In this document: one piece after another, positions 17,701 to 26,097 of the stretch
How positions within the stretch are numbered: position 1 is the first letter of the stretch
Layout: each line of letters opens with the position of its first letter
Assembly (NCBI GenBank): GCA_026645935.1
Contig: JAPKMP010000002.1
Location: forward strand, 230,121 to 294,120
Source of the DNA: Candidatus Villigracilaceae bacterium
GTDB taxonomy: Bacteria; Chloroflexota; Anaerolineae; Anaerolineales; Villigracilaceae
Direction: 5' to 3'
Length of the DNA stretch: 64,000 nucleotides
Notes under the pieces: generated by a model
What the model was told of the DNA's origin: nothing
The model's input: only the letters and a program-made list of their open reading frames with translations
The model's database searches: none
Translations under genes and position numbers: made by a program

Positions 17701-17771
17701 GGAGGTGGAGAACGGATCCCCAAGCGGATAGCCTCTCCTACCTCCCCAGCCCATGCTGGGGATTTTATTTT
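17701..17771 (+). terminator. Riboswitch expression platform with terminator
   Basis: Two hairpins follow the aptamer. The first pairs 17701-17711 with 17734-17745 (one bulge). The second is a terminator, CCCCAGC (17744-17750) with GCTGGGG (17755-17761), followed by ATTTTATTTT. The first hairpin's right arm shares bases 17744-17745 with the terminator's left arm, so the two may compete. This suggests control by premature termination. Confidence 0.75.
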
Positions 17772-17816
17772 CGTAGTAATGACTTAATTCGTCGCTATGA
17801 CGCACAGGAGAAAACA

Positions 17817-19061
17817 ATGTTACTCAAGACCCTTATCTTGACTTTATTGATTGCCCTGCTTGCTGCCTGCTTGCCTCAGGCTGCTCCGATGGTTGATTCT
17901 GCTCCGGCAGAAATCCCCGCCGCCGAAGCCGCATCCGCCATTTCTCCCGAGCATAACCTTGCAGACAGTTGTGTCGCTGAAGGCGAATTCAACGCTTCGG
18001 TTGATTACTTCCCCGAAAAAGCCACACTGACTCACACCGATGGATTCAGCGTCGAATACTTCAACAACTACAAAGTTGTCACGGTCAAGACGCCCTATCC
18101 CGGCGCAGCTGAATCCATCCAATATGTGCTCGTACAGTGCGGCACACCCGCGCCTGAGGGCTTTCTCGACGAACAGATCATCAATATCCCTGTGCAGACC
18201 GTTGTGATCATGTCCACCTCTTATCTGCCTTTCCTCGATGAACTTGGCCTGTTGGATCGTCTCGTTGGCTTGGATGACGCCACCTATGTCAGCAATCCCA
18301 CCGTTTTGAAAATGGCGGAAGAGGGCAAGTTGGCCATGATCGGTTACGGCTCAGGCGTGAATGTGGAACAGGCGCTCGAACTCAGCCCGGAACTGATCCT
18401 CACCTACGGCTCTGGCGCCCCCGATTACGACGCGCATCCTGTGTTGATCGAAGCGGGTTTGAAGACCGTGGTCAACGCCGAATGGTTGGAGACGACTCCG
18501 CTTGGTCGTACAGAGTGGGGAAAGTTCCTCGCTGTCTTCTTCAACAAGGAAGCCGACGCCCAGGCACTTTTTACAAGGACAGTTGAACGATACTACGAAT
18601 ACGCCGCGGTCGTTGCGGGCGCGACAGAGAGACCAACAGTGTTTACCGCTTCCGACTACCAGGGAATCTGGTCGATGCCGGGCGGCAACAGTTTCGCCGC
18701 CGCATTCTTCAAAGATGCTGGCGCAGACTATCTCTGGGCGGACGACACCTCCACAGGCAGTCTGCCGCTTGCCTTCGAAGCCGTGTTCGAGAAAGCCCAG
18801 GGCGCGGAATATTGGGTGAATGTCGGCTACTTCTTCACCTCCGATGACCTGCTCGCCGCCGACGCGCGCTACGCCGATTTTAACGCCTATCAGAGTGGCA
18901 ACATCTGGAACAACGACGCCAGGATCTCTCCAAACGGCGGCAACGATTACTACGAAAGCGCTGTCGCACATCCAGAATTGGTGCTGGCGGACCTTATCAA
19001 AATCTTCCACCCCGAATTGCTCCCCGATCATGAACTGGTCTATTACCGTCGATTGAAATAG
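17817..19061 (+). CDS. btuF: Corrinoid ABC transporter, substrate-binding lipoprotein
   Basis: 414-residue periplasmic-binding-type protein of the FecB/BtuF class. The lipoprotein signal ends in LLAAC, so it is anchored at Cys18. Family elements are VVIMSTSYLPFLDELG, RLVGLDDATYVSN and ELSPELILTYGSG, followed by the second lobe. The specificity for cobalamin or other corrinoids is inferred from the riboswitch directly upstream and from the cob genes downstream; the fold alone would also fit ferric siderophores. AGGAG lies 6 bp before the ATG. Confidence 0.9.
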   Translation: MLLKTLILTLLIALLAACLPQAAPMVDSAPAEIPAAEAASAISPEHNLADSCVAEGEFNASVDYFPEKATLTHTDGFSVEYFNNYKVVTVKTPYPGAAESIQYVLVQCGTPAPEGFLDEQIINIPVQTVVIMSTSYLPFLDELGLLDRLVGLDDATYVSNPTVLKMAEEGKLAMIGYGSGVNVEQALELSPELILTYGSGAPDYDAHPVLIEAGLKTVVNAEWLETTPLGRTEWGKFLAVFFNKEADAQALFTRTVERYYEYAAVVAGATERPTVFTASDYQGIWSMPGGNSFAAAFFKDAGADYLWADDTSTGSLPLAFEAVFEKAQGAEYWVNVGYFFTSDDLLAADARYADFNAYQSGNIWNNDARISPNGGNDYYESAVAHPELVLADLIKIFHPELLPDHELVYYRRLK

Positions 19062-19065
19062 AAAA

Positions 19066-19106
19066 TGATAAATCCTAAAGGTCTTTAAGACCTTTAGGAT
19101 TTATCA
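19066..19106 (+). repeat. Perfect 18-bp inverted repeat between btuF and btuC
   Basis: Left arm 19066-19083 and right arm 19089-19106 are exact reverse complements around a five-base loop TTTAA. No T run follows and the btuC ATG is only 6 bp away. This is better explained as an intercistronic RNA hairpin or a dispersed palindrome than as a terminator. Confidence 0.85.
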
Positions 19107-19112
19107 CATTGT

Positions 19113-20183
19113 ATGAATTCTTCTTCATCCTTCCCCAGACTCGGACTACGCACCCGGATCGTTGCCTTGCTGATCGTGATCCTTGTCGCGGCGTTCATCC
19201 TCAGCCTCACGCTGGGATCGGTTCGCATCCCGCCGGACCAGGTTCTGCGAATCCTGACCGGAGGCGAACCCGACAAAGCCTCCTGGATGGATGTTATTTT
19301 CAAATTCCGTCTGCCCAAAGCAGTGACAGGAATGCTCGTCGGCGCGGCGTTGTCAGTGGCTGGTTTACAAATGCAGACTCTCTTCCGTAATCCGCTGGCA
19401 GACCCGTTCATTTTGGGCGTCAGTTCGGGTGCGAGTTTGGGCGTGGCACTGGTGGTTCTTGGAACGGGCGCAGGCGGAGCGTCCGCTTTCATCACCGGTC
19501 TGAACGTTTTCGGAGATTTAAGCCTGGCGGTTGCCGCAAGTTTGGGCGCAGGCTTGGTTCTCGGCGCGGTGCTGATCGTTTCCCGTCGGGTACAGAACAC
19601 GCTTACGCTGCTCATCCTCGGTTTGATGTTCGGATATCTGACCAATGCCATCGTCAGCCTCCTGATCTATTTCAGCCAGCCGGAACGCGTGCAGGCATTC
19701 AGCCTGTGGGCGGCGGGCAGTTTTGGCGGAGTGACGTGGAACCAGATGCGCGTCTTTTTCCCTGTGATCGCGCTGGGTTTATTCATCGGTTATGTAATGA
19801 TAAAACCGTTGAATGCTTTGCTGCTGGGCGATGAATACGCTCGTTCTCTGGGTTTGAACGTGCGCCGCGCCCGCTTCTGGATCATCCTGAGCGCTTCTTT
19901 GCTTGCGGGCGTTTCCACCGCCTTTTGCGGACCGGTCTGGTTCGTGGGTGTGGCAGTTCCGCATGTGGCGCGTTCCCTGCTCAACACTGCCGACCATCGC
20001 GCCCTGTTACCCGCTTCCATGTTGATGGGCGCATCCTTTGCCTTGGTTGCCGATGTCATTGCTCAATCGCCGGGGAGTCAATATGTATTGCCGCTCAACG
20101 TGGTTATGTCGCTTTTTGGCGTGCCGATTATCCTCTGGGTCATCTTGCGTCAAAAACAACTCCGTCAATCCTTCGCCTCCTGA
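19113..20183 (+). CDS. btuC: Corrinoid ABC transporter, permease
   Basis: 356-residue FecCD/BtuC-type permease with about ten transmembrane helices. Characteristic stretches are RLPKAVTGMLVGAALSVAG, QTLFRNPLADPFILGVSSGA and CGPVWFVGVAVPHVAR, the last two being the usual cytoplasmic-loop contacts for the ATPase. It works as a dimer with BtuD and receives substrate from BtuF. The ATG lies only 6 bp after a strong hairpin, with no visible Shine-Dalgarno sequence, so translation may depend on the hairpin or on coupling. Confidence 0.94.
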   Translation: MNSSSSFPRLGLRTRIVALLIVILVAAFILSLTLGSVRIPPDQVLRILTGGEPDKASWMDVIFKFRLPKAVTGMLVGAALSVAGLQMQTLFRNPLADPFILGVSSGASLGVALVVLGTGAGGASAFITGLNVFGDLSLAVAASLGAGLVLGAVLIVSRRVQNTLTLLILGLMFGYLTNAIVSLLIYFSQPERVQAFSLWAAGSFGGVTWNQMRVFFPVIALGLFIGYVMIKPLNALLLGDEYARSLGLNVRRARFWIILSASLLAGVSTAFCGPVWFVGVAVPHVARSLLNTADHRALLPASMLMGASFALVADVIAQSPGSQYVLPLNVVMSLFGVPIILWVILRQKQLRQSFAS

Positions 20184-20207
20184 TCTACCGATGACCGTTT
20201 ACCAAAC

Positions 20208-21185
20208 ATGCTCTCTTCCTCTTCCCTAACCATCGGCTATCACCAACCTATCACATCCGGGCTGGACCTGCAACTGCGCCCCGCGGAAATGGTTTGCCTC
20301 ATCGGCCCGAACGGCGCGGGCAAGTCCACGCTGCTGCGCACGCTGGCTGGAATGCAGACTCCATTAAGCGGCGTGATCAAACTCGGCGAAGCGGATTTAC
20401 ACAGCCTGCCCGCGCTCGACCTTGCCAAACAGCTCGCTGTCGTGTTGACGGGGCGCGTCGAAGCGGGCAATCTCTCGGCGTATGCGTTGGTGACTCTCGG
20501 ACGCCACCCCTACACCGATTGGCGCGGACGTTTGACACCACATGATGAAGAAGCGGTTCGACATGCCATGCGGCTGACAGGTTCTGATGTGCTCGCCTCC
20601 CGACCGATCCATGAATTGAGCGATGGTGAACGTCAACGTGTGATGATCGCCCGCGCCCTGGCGCAGGAACCCAGCATACTTTTGCTCGATGAACCTACTG
20701 CTTTTCTCGATCTTCCTCGTCGTGTGGAGCTTTTACAATTGCTTAAACGCCTCTCGCGCGAAACAAATTGCGCCATCCTGCTCTCCACGCATGACCTCGA
20801 CCTCGCCCTGCGCATCGCCGACCGACTCTGGCTGCTTTCCTCGCATGGTGAATTGCACATCGGCCTGCCCGAAGAACTCGCGCTCAACGGCTCGCTTGCG
20901 CGCATCTTTCACAGTGAAGGCATCGAGTTCGACCACGCCAGCGGCGCGTTCAAAGTCCACCAACCCGTTTACGGTCCCATCAGCCTGCACGGTGAAAAGG
21001 ACGGTGTCGCTACGGCTTGGACATGGCGCGCCCTCGAACGCATCGGTTACGAAGTTCACAACAATGGCGCGCGCCATCCCGTCCACGTAGATGTATTGGA
21101 TGCGAATCATTGGCATCTCACCACGCCCAAAGGACAGAGTGAACACATCACCCTTCGAAGTCTGATCGAAACTCTTTCACCCTAA
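20208..21185 (+). CDS. btuD: Corrinoid ABC transporter, ATPase
   Basis: 325-residue ABC ATPase with Walker A GPNGAGKST, signature ELSDGERQRVMIARAL, Walker B ILLLDEPTAFLDL and switch histidine in LLSTHDLDL. The ABC domain fills about the first 235 residues. The remaining ~85 residues (from about AFKVHQPVYGPIS) are longer than in a typical BtuD and have no family I recognise. It energises BtuC2. It follows btuC by 24 bp. Confidence 0.93.
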   Translation: MLSSSSLTIGYHQPITSGLDLQLRPAEMVCLIGPNGAGKSTLLRTLAGMQTPLSGVIKLGEADLHSLPALDLAKQLAVVLTGRVEAGNLSAYALVTLGRHPYTDWRGRLTPHDEEAVRHAMRLTGSDVLASRPIHELSDGERQRVMIARALAQEPSILLLDEPTAFLDLPRRVELLQLLKRLSRETNCAILLSTHDLDLALRIADRLWLLSSHGELHIGLPEELALNGSLARIFHSEGIEFDHASGAFKVHQPVYGPISLHGEKDGVATAWTWRALERIGYEVHNNGARHPVHVDVLDANHWHLTTPKGQSEHITLRSLIETLSP

Positions 21186-21189
21186 CAAT

Positions 21190-21873
21190 ATGAAAACTAA
21201 AATCTTATTATCCTGGTCTTCCGGCAAAGACTGCGCCTGGACGTTACACACCCTCCGCCAACAGCCCGATGTGGAAATCGTCGGCTTGCTCACCACGTTC
21301 AACGAATCAAATAATCGCGTTGCCATGCACGGCGTGCGCATGGAACTGGTCCAAAAACAGGCGGAAGCGGCGGGCATTCCGCTTTGGTCTGTACCATTAC
21401 CCTTTCCTTGTTCCAATGAAGAATATGAAGCGCGAATGCGGGTTGTCATCGAACGCGCCCGCAATGAAGGTGTGACACAGGTTGCATTCGGCGACCTATT
21501 TCTCGAAGACATCCGCGCCTACCGTGAAAACATGATGGCAGGCACAGGCATTCAACCCGTCTTCCCCATCTGGTGCATGCGCGATGAAACCAAAGCGCTC
21601 GCACAGGAAATGCTCATAAACAAGCTGCGTGCTGTACTAACAACCGTGGACCCCAAACGCCTTGACCCCTCTTTTTCGGGGCGAATGTATTCTGCCGGTT
21701 TGCTCGGGGACCTGCCCGAAGGTGTTGACCCGTGCGGTGAGAACGGCGAGTTTCACACCTTCTGCTTCGATGCTCCGATCTTTGCCCATCCGATCCCGGT
21801 TCAGGTGGGTGAGACGATCACGCGCGATGGCTATGTTTATTCTGATTTGCTCCACGCTGAAAAAGGGATTTGA
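21190..21873 (+). CDS. DUF71/COG2102 ATP-pyrophosphatase, probable B12-salvage branch
   Basis: 227-residue PP-loop ATPase: LLSWSSGKDCAWTLHTL is the ATP-binding loop, and GDLFLEDIRAYRENMM and GRMYSAGLLGDLP are DUF71 family marks. The eukaryotic and archaeal relatives (Dph6) amidate diphthine, which bacteria do not have. Comparative genomics has proposed that a bacterial subgroup works in B12 salvage, and this copy lies inside a riboswitch-controlled B12 operon, 4 bp after btuD and 1 bp before cobO. An amidation step on a corrinoid side chain is plausible but unproven. Confidence 0.85.
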   Translation: MKTKILLSWSSGKDCAWTLHTLRQQPDVEIVGLLTTFNESNNRVAMHGVRMELVQKQAEAAGIPLWSVPLPFPCSNEEYEARMRVVIERARNEGVTQVAFGDLFLEDIRAYRENMMAGTGIQPVFPIWCMRDETKALAQEMLINKLRAVLTTVDPKRLDPSFSGRMYSAGLLGDLPEGVDPCGENGEFHTFCFDAPIFAHPIPVQVGETITRDGYVYSDLLHAEKGI

Positions 21874-21874
21874 G

Positions 21875-22405
21875 ATGGCGTCAAAGAAAAAAGGATTGCT
21901 TATCATCAACACTGGCGACGGCAAGGGAAAATCCACTGCCGCATTTGGAACCGTGCTGCGTGCTTGGGGGCGCGGATTTCGGATCTGCGTCATTCAGTTC
22001 ATCAAAGCGGAGACGGGTCAATGGGGTGAGATCAAGGCCGCGAAGAAACTCGGCATCGAATGGCTCACCACCGGCGACGGCTTCACCTGGACATCCAAAG
22101 ACATGGATGAGACCATTGCCCGCGCCCGTCATGGCTGGGAGATAGCCAAGGAAAAAATTGCCAGTGAAAATTATGACCTGGTTGTGTTGGATGAATTCAC
22201 CTACACCCTTGCGTACAACTGGCTCGATACCGCCGACGTGCTGGAATGGCTTCGCCTCAACCGCCCATCTGACCTGCATCTGATCATAACGGGCAGATCT
22301 GCGCCTGAAATTTTGATTCACCAAGCCGATCTTGTGACCGAGATGGCTCTCATCAAACACCCGTATGAGCAGGGCATTCGAGCGCAGGCTGGGATCGAGT
22401 TTTGA
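21875..22405 (+). CDS. cobO: Cob(I)yrinic acid a,c-diamide adenosyltransferase (CobA/CobO/BtuR type)
   Basis: 176 residues with the P-loop NTGDGKGKSTAAFG and the family stretches CVIQFIKAETGQWGE, VVLDEFTY and ITGRSAPEILIHQADLVTEM. It transfers the adenosyl group of ATP to cob(I)alamin-type corrinoids, making the coenzyme form that also feeds the riboswitch. The ATG is 1 bp after the stop of the DUF71 gene. Confidence 0.95.
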   Translation: MASKKKGLLIINTGDGKGKSTAAFGTVLRAWGRGFRICVIQFIKAETGQWGEIKAAKKLGIEWLTTGDGFTWTSKDMDETIARARHGWEIAKEKIASENYDLVVLDEFTYTLAYNWLDTADVLEWLRLNRPSDLHLIITGRSAPEILIHQADLVTEMALIKHPYEQGIRAQAGIEF

Positions 22406-22520
22406 TGTCATTGCGAGGGGGTTCTTCCCGAAGCAAACACCCATTGATGAGATCACGTGACCTGGAGGTTGTTTAATTGGGACGAACACCCTCCTTGCAA
22501 AGACATGACCTGGAGTGGTA
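22406..22520. repeat. Intergenic REP-like sequence before cobT
   Basis: TGTCATTGCGAGGGGG at the left and CCTCCTTGCAAAGACATGAC at the right form an imperfect long palindrome. Related words (TGCGAGG...CGAAGCA) occur at about 58845-58865 and 55070. It looks like a decayed dispersed repeat in the middle of an operon. Confidence 0.5.
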
Positions 22521-23576
22521 ATGAACCTTGATGAAATTGTTGGTCAAATCCAACCGCTCGATCAAGCCGCAATGGACGCGGCGCGTGAGAGACAGAACCA
22601 ACTCACCAAGCCGACAGGCAGTTTGGGGCGGCTGGAGGAACTGTCCATTCAACTGGCAGGGATTCAACGCAAGCCATTGCCTTCCATCAAAGACAAATCC
22701 GTCATCGTGATGGCGGGCGATCATGGTGTGGTTGCTGAAGGCGTGAGCGCATATCCGCAGGAAGTCACGCCGCAAATGGTGTTGAACTTCCTCAACGGGG
22801 GAGCGGCGATCAATGTGCTGGCTCGTCATGCCGGGGCGCGAGTCGTTGTGGTGGATGTGGGCGTGGCAAATGACATCCCATCGGCAAATGTGAATTTGAT
22901 TCGGCGGAGAGTCGGCTCGGGGACGATGAACCTGGCTCAAGGTCCAGCCATGAGGCGTGAGCAGGCGGAAGAATCCATTCAAAGCGGAATCGAAGTCGCG
23001 TTGGCAGAAATATCAAAAGGCGCAGGCATCCTCGGCACGGGCGATATGGGCATCGGAAACACCACACCTTCGGCGGCGATCGCCTGCGCGTTGTTGAAAG
23101 TATCGGCTGAAAAAATAGCAGGGCGCGGCACAGGCGTGGGCGATGAAGGGCTGAAGCGAAAGATCGCTGTGATCAAAAAAAGTTTACAGGTCAATCGACC
23201 TGATACGAATGACGGGATCGATGTGCTTGCAAAAGTGGGCGGTTTCGAAATCGGCGGGCTGGCGGGCGTGATGATTGGCGCGGCGTCGAGGAATACGCCT
23301 GTGATGGTGGATGGATATATTTCAACGGCGGCGGCGTTGATCGCGGTTTCACTTGCCCCTGAGTGCAGGCAGTATCTTATCTCCGCGCATTGTTCGCAGG
23401 AAAAGGGTCACGAGTTGATGTTGCAATGGCTGGGACTGAAGCCCCTGCTCGAACTCGATATGCGTCTTGGTGAAGGCACTGGCGCGGTGCTCGGAATTTC
23501 AATGGCGGAGGCTGCATGCAAAGTATTGAGTGAGATGGCAACTTTTGGTGAAGCAGGTGTCAGGAACAAGGAATAA
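22521..23576 (+). CDS. cobT: Nicotinate-nucleotide--dimethylbenzimidazole phosphoribosyltransferase
   Basis: 351 residues, the usual CobT length. Family stretches: RQNQLTKPTGSLGRLEELS, VIVMAGDHGVVAEGVSAYP, GILGTGDMGIGNTTPSAAI and the C-terminal LLELDMRLGEGTGAVLG with the catalytic glutamate. It makes alpha-ribazole phosphate, the activated lower ligand for CobS. TGGAG precedes the chosen ATG; a GTG two codons earlier is part of that site. Confidence 0.96.
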   Translation: MNLDEIVGQIQPLDQAAMDAARERQNQLTKPTGSLGRLEELSIQLAGIQRKPLPSIKDKSVIVMAGDHGVVAEGVSAYPQEVTPQMVLNFLNGGAAINVLARHAGARVVVVDVGVANDIPSANVNLIRRRVGSGTMNLAQGPAMRREQAEESIQSGIEVALAEISKGAGILGTGDMGIGNTTPSAAIACALLKVSAEKIAGRGTGVGDEGLKRKIAVIKKSLQVNRPDTNDGIDVLAKVGGFEIGGLAGVMIGAASRNTPVMVDGYISTAAALIAVSLAPECRQYLISAHCSQEKGHELMLQWLGLKPLLELDMRLGEGTGAVLGISMAEAACKVLSEMATFGEAGVRNKE

Positions 23577-23638
23577 CCACAAAGAGGCACGAAGGTACAC
23601 AAAGAAAAACTTTGTGTTCTTTTGCGTACCTTCGTGGT
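23576..23638 (+). repeat. Nested inverted repeat between cobT and cobS
   Basis: CACGAAGGTAC (23588-23598) pairs with GTACCTTCGTG (23626-23636), and ACACAAAG (23597-23604) with CTTTGTGT (23610-23617); the two overlap slightly. AAAAAGG rather than a T run follows. It fills almost the whole gap between cobT and cobS. Confidence 0.65.
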
Positions 23639-23649
23639 AAAAAGGTTTT

Positions 23650-24381
23650 ATGATCCCGATCCTCGCCGCCTTCCAGTTCCTCACCATTTTTCCCACCGTC
23701 GTCAAGCGCATGTTCACCGCGCAAGAGATGGGACGCGCCGTGGGTTGGTTTCCGCTTGTGGGTGTTGTGCTTGGTTTTTCGCTTTATGGCATTAACCAAC
23801 TTGCCAGCCTCATCTTCCCACCGATGGTTTCTGCTGCGCTGACTCTCATCGCCTGGATCGCCTTCACGCGCTTCTTCCACCTTGACGGCTTCATGGACTC
23901 GCTCGACGGCTTGTTCGGCGGCTGGACCCCCGAACGACGACTCGAGATCATGAAGGATTCGCGCATGGGCGCGTTTGGCACGATTGGTGGCATCCTTGTT
24001 TTGTTGACGAAGTTCGCGGCTCTTTCTTCGACCTCTACCCTGTTCCCCTCCATCATGCTTGCCACCACGCTGGGACGTTGGGCGTCTCCGCTGGTCATCC
24101 ACTTTTTTCCGTATGCGCGTGAAGATGGTCTGGGAATCGAAATGAAACGTAATGTAACCCTGCGTGAAGTCATCGTTGCGACTCTCGTTGCAGGCGTCAC
24201 ATCCTGGCTTGTCTTCGGCTGGCTGGGATTTGTAATCATGTTCGGCGCAGCGATTGTCGCATTTCTCACCGCCGCCTACACCTTGCGCCTCATCCCCGGA
24301 TTAACCGGCGACATCTACGGCACGGTCACGACTTTGGTGGAAATGCTCACCCTCGTCGCCTTCACTGCCATTCCCATTTAA
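23650..24381 (+). CDS. cobS: Adenosylcobinamide-GDP ribazoletransferase (cobalamin synthase)
   Basis: 243-residue integral membrane enzyme. FQFLTIFPT near the start, FFHLDGFMDSLDGLFGG as the acidic metal-binding motif and RRLEIMKDSRMGAFGTIG are diagnostic of CobS. It joins adenosylcobinamide-GDP to alpha-ribazole (phosphate), the last assembly step, at the membrane. About six hydrophobic helices are visible. No clear Shine-Dalgarno sequence precedes the ATG, apart from GG in AAAAAGG. Confidence 0.94.
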   Translation: MIPILAAFQFLTIFPTVVKRMFTAQEMGRAVGWFPLVGVVLGFSLYGINQLASLIFPPMVSAALTLIAWIAFTRFFHLDGFMDSLDGLFGGWTPERRLEIMKDSRMGAFGTIGGILVLLTKFAALSSTSTLFPSIMLATTLGRWASPLVIHFFPYAREDGLGIEMKRNVTLREVIVATLVAGVTSWLVFGWLGFVIMFGAAIVAFLTAAYTLRLIPGLTGDIYGTVTTLVEMLTLVAFTAIPI

Positions 24382-24398
24382 TACCTGGAACCTGAGAA

Positions 24399-25019
24399 TT
24401 GAAACTCCTCCTCACCCGCCACGGCGAAACCGACAATAATCTTAACCACCGTTATCAAGGTCAAATGGACGTGCCGATGAATAAAACCGGCATCCGTCAG
24501 GTGGGATTGCTTGCGAAGCGGCTTGCATCCGAAAAGATCGATGTCATCATTGCGAGCGACCTATCCCGCACCATCGAGACTGCAAAAGCGGTTTGTGCCA
24601 TGCAGGGAAATCCGCCCGTTATTCAAACGGATCCGCGCTGGCGGGAACTTTCCTTTGGCGTATGGGAGGGGCATAACCAGGAGGAGATCAAATCCCAATG
24701 GCAGGAGGAGGCAAAGGCTTGGTATGCGGATATCGTCCATTCATTCGCGCCGGGAGGCGAGAGCCTTGCTCAACTTTCCAAACGAGTGGGAGAAGCTTTG
24801 GAAGATCTGAAATCCACTTACAAAGACGATATCGTTCTGCTCGTGACTCACAGCGGCGTGATTCAAACGTTGATGTGCCTTGTCCTCGGCGTAGACTTGA
24901 AGCGTTACTGGCAATTCCGCGTTCTGCAAGCCTCATTGACGGTCATCCGCTTTCATGAGGCGGGCGGCGCCATCGAACTGTTCAACGATTGTTCCCATCT
25001 GACGGAAGTGACAGAATGA
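24399..25019 (+). CDS. cobC: Alpha-ribazole-phosphate phosphatase-like histidine phosphatase
   Basis: 206-residue phosphoglycerate-mutase-fold enzyme: TRHGETDNN carries the phospho-accepting histidine, ASDLSRTIETA the second basic pocket, and VTHSGVIQTLM the second catalytic histidine. On its own it would only be a histidine phosphatase, but its place between cobS and cobU supports CobC, which removes the phosphate from alpha-ribazole 5'-phosphate or adenosylcobalamin 5'-phosphate. It starts on TTG; no ATG fits the N-terminus. Confidence 0.87.
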   Translation: MKLLLTRHGETDNNLNHRYQGQMDVPMNKTGIRQVGLLAKRLASEKIDVIIASDLSRTIETAKAVCAMQGNPPVIQTDPRWRELSFGVWEGHNQEEIKSQWQEEAKAWYADIVHSFAPGGESLAQLSKRVGEALEDLKSTYKDDIVLLVTHSGVIQTLMCLVLGVDLKRYWQFRVLQASLTVIRFHEAGGAIELFNDCSHLTEVTE

Positions 25020-25558
25020 GCCGCATCACCCTCATCCTCGGCGGGGCTCGCAGCGGCAAGTCTTCCAACGCCTTGAGACTTGCCGAAGAGCTGCGCAAGT
25101 CGGTTACGTTCATCGCCACTGCGCAAGCCACCGATAACGAAATGTCCGCGCGGATTCAGAAGCATAAAGCCGAACGGCCGGCGGGCTGGGAAACGCTTGA
25201 ACTTCCGCTCGACATCACGCCGAACGTTTTGCAGATAAAATCGGAAGTGGTTGTTCTCGATTGCATCACTCTGTGGGTGACGAACCTGATGATGCAATAC
25301 GTCGCAGACGATCTTGTGGACGAGTCTCCGTTCATGCAAACGGTGCGGGCAGAAACCGAATCTTTAGTGGCGGCAATTTGCAAGACGGAACAGGAATGGT
25401 TGATCGTTTCCAATGAGGTTGGTTTTGGGCTTGTCCCGCCGTATCAGATGGGGCGGGTCTTCCGCGATGCGTTGGGCTGGGTCAACCAACGGCTCGCGCA
25501 GGAAGCGGATGCGGTCATCTTGATGGTGGCAGGTATTCCGATGATTGTCAAAGGATAA
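25016..25558 (+). CDS. cobU: Adenosylcobinamide kinase / adenosylcobinamide-phosphate guanylyltransferase
   Basis: 180-residue bifunctional enzyme with P-loop ILGGARSGKSSNALRLAEE, FIATAQATDNEMSARIQKHK containing the guanylylated-histidine region, ERPAGWETLE and VVLDCITLWVTNLM. It phosphorylates adenosylcobinamide and then adds GMP, giving the substrate of CobS. The ATG overlaps the cobC stop as ATGA. Confidence 0.95.
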   Translation: MSRITLILGGARSGKSSNALRLAEELRKSVTFIATAQATDNEMSARIQKHKAERPAGWETLELPLDITPNVLQIKSEVVVLDCITLWVTNLMMQYVADDLVDESPFMQTVRAETESLVAAICKTEQEWLIVSNEVGFGLVPPYQMGRVFRDALGWVNQRLAQEADAVILMVAGIPMIVKG

Positions 25559-25566
25559 AAGGAATT

Positions 25567-26097
25567 ATGGAAATTTTGATCCGGGAAATGAACGCGGGTG
25601 AATCGCCCCAGACCAAATCGTTCTCGCGGAAATCCACGGTAAATTCGCGCTTGAAGTTGGACATCGAAAATGAAAAGCTGGTTTATGCCATTGTTCCTGT
25701 GGATGAACCCTACGAACGCGACTATGCCGCTGAAGATGTCGAGTATGGTTTTGGCGATGACAATAACGCGATCTTTTTTGCAGAGATCGATGGAAAACCC
25801 GCCGGGCGGATCAAGATGATGAAATGGTGGAATCGATTCGGATATGTTGAAGACCTGGTTGTGGATCCTGAATATCGCGGTCTGGGTGTCGGGCGGATAT
25901 TATTGGAACGCGGCATTAAGTGGTCACGTGAAAACCATTATCCCGGCGTGATGCTCGAAACTCAGGATAACAACGTCCCGGCATGCAAATTGTATGCCTC
26001 CTGCGGATTTGCGTTGGGCGGCTTCGACCGCAATGTTTACAAAGCCATCAACCCGAACACAAAAGAAACTGCTTTGTATTGGTATTTGATCTTCTGA
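25567..26097 (+). CDS. GNAT N-acetyltransferase, streptothricin-acetyltransferase (SatA/Sat4)-like
   Basis: 176 residues. The C-terminal two thirds follow streptothricin acetyltransferases closely: WNRFGYVEDLVVDPEYRG, GLGVGRILLERG for acetyl-CoA binding, GVMLETQDNNVPACKLYASC and GGFDRNVYK, ending ALYWYLIF. The N-terminal IREMNAG and acidic stretch also fit. Known relatives acetylate the beta-lysine of streptothricin. It lies 8 bp after cobU, so it is probably read with the B12 operon, an odd place for a resistance gene. Another amine substrate is possible. Confidence 0.8.
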   Translation: MEILIREMNAGESPQTKSFSRKSTVNSRLKLDIENEKLVYAIVPVDEPYERDYAAEDVEYGFGDDNNAIFFAEIDGKPAGRIKMMKWWNRFGYVEDLVVDPEYRGLGVGRILLERGIKWSRENHYPGVMLETQDNNVPACKLYASCGFALGGFDRNVYKAINPNTKETALYWYLIF

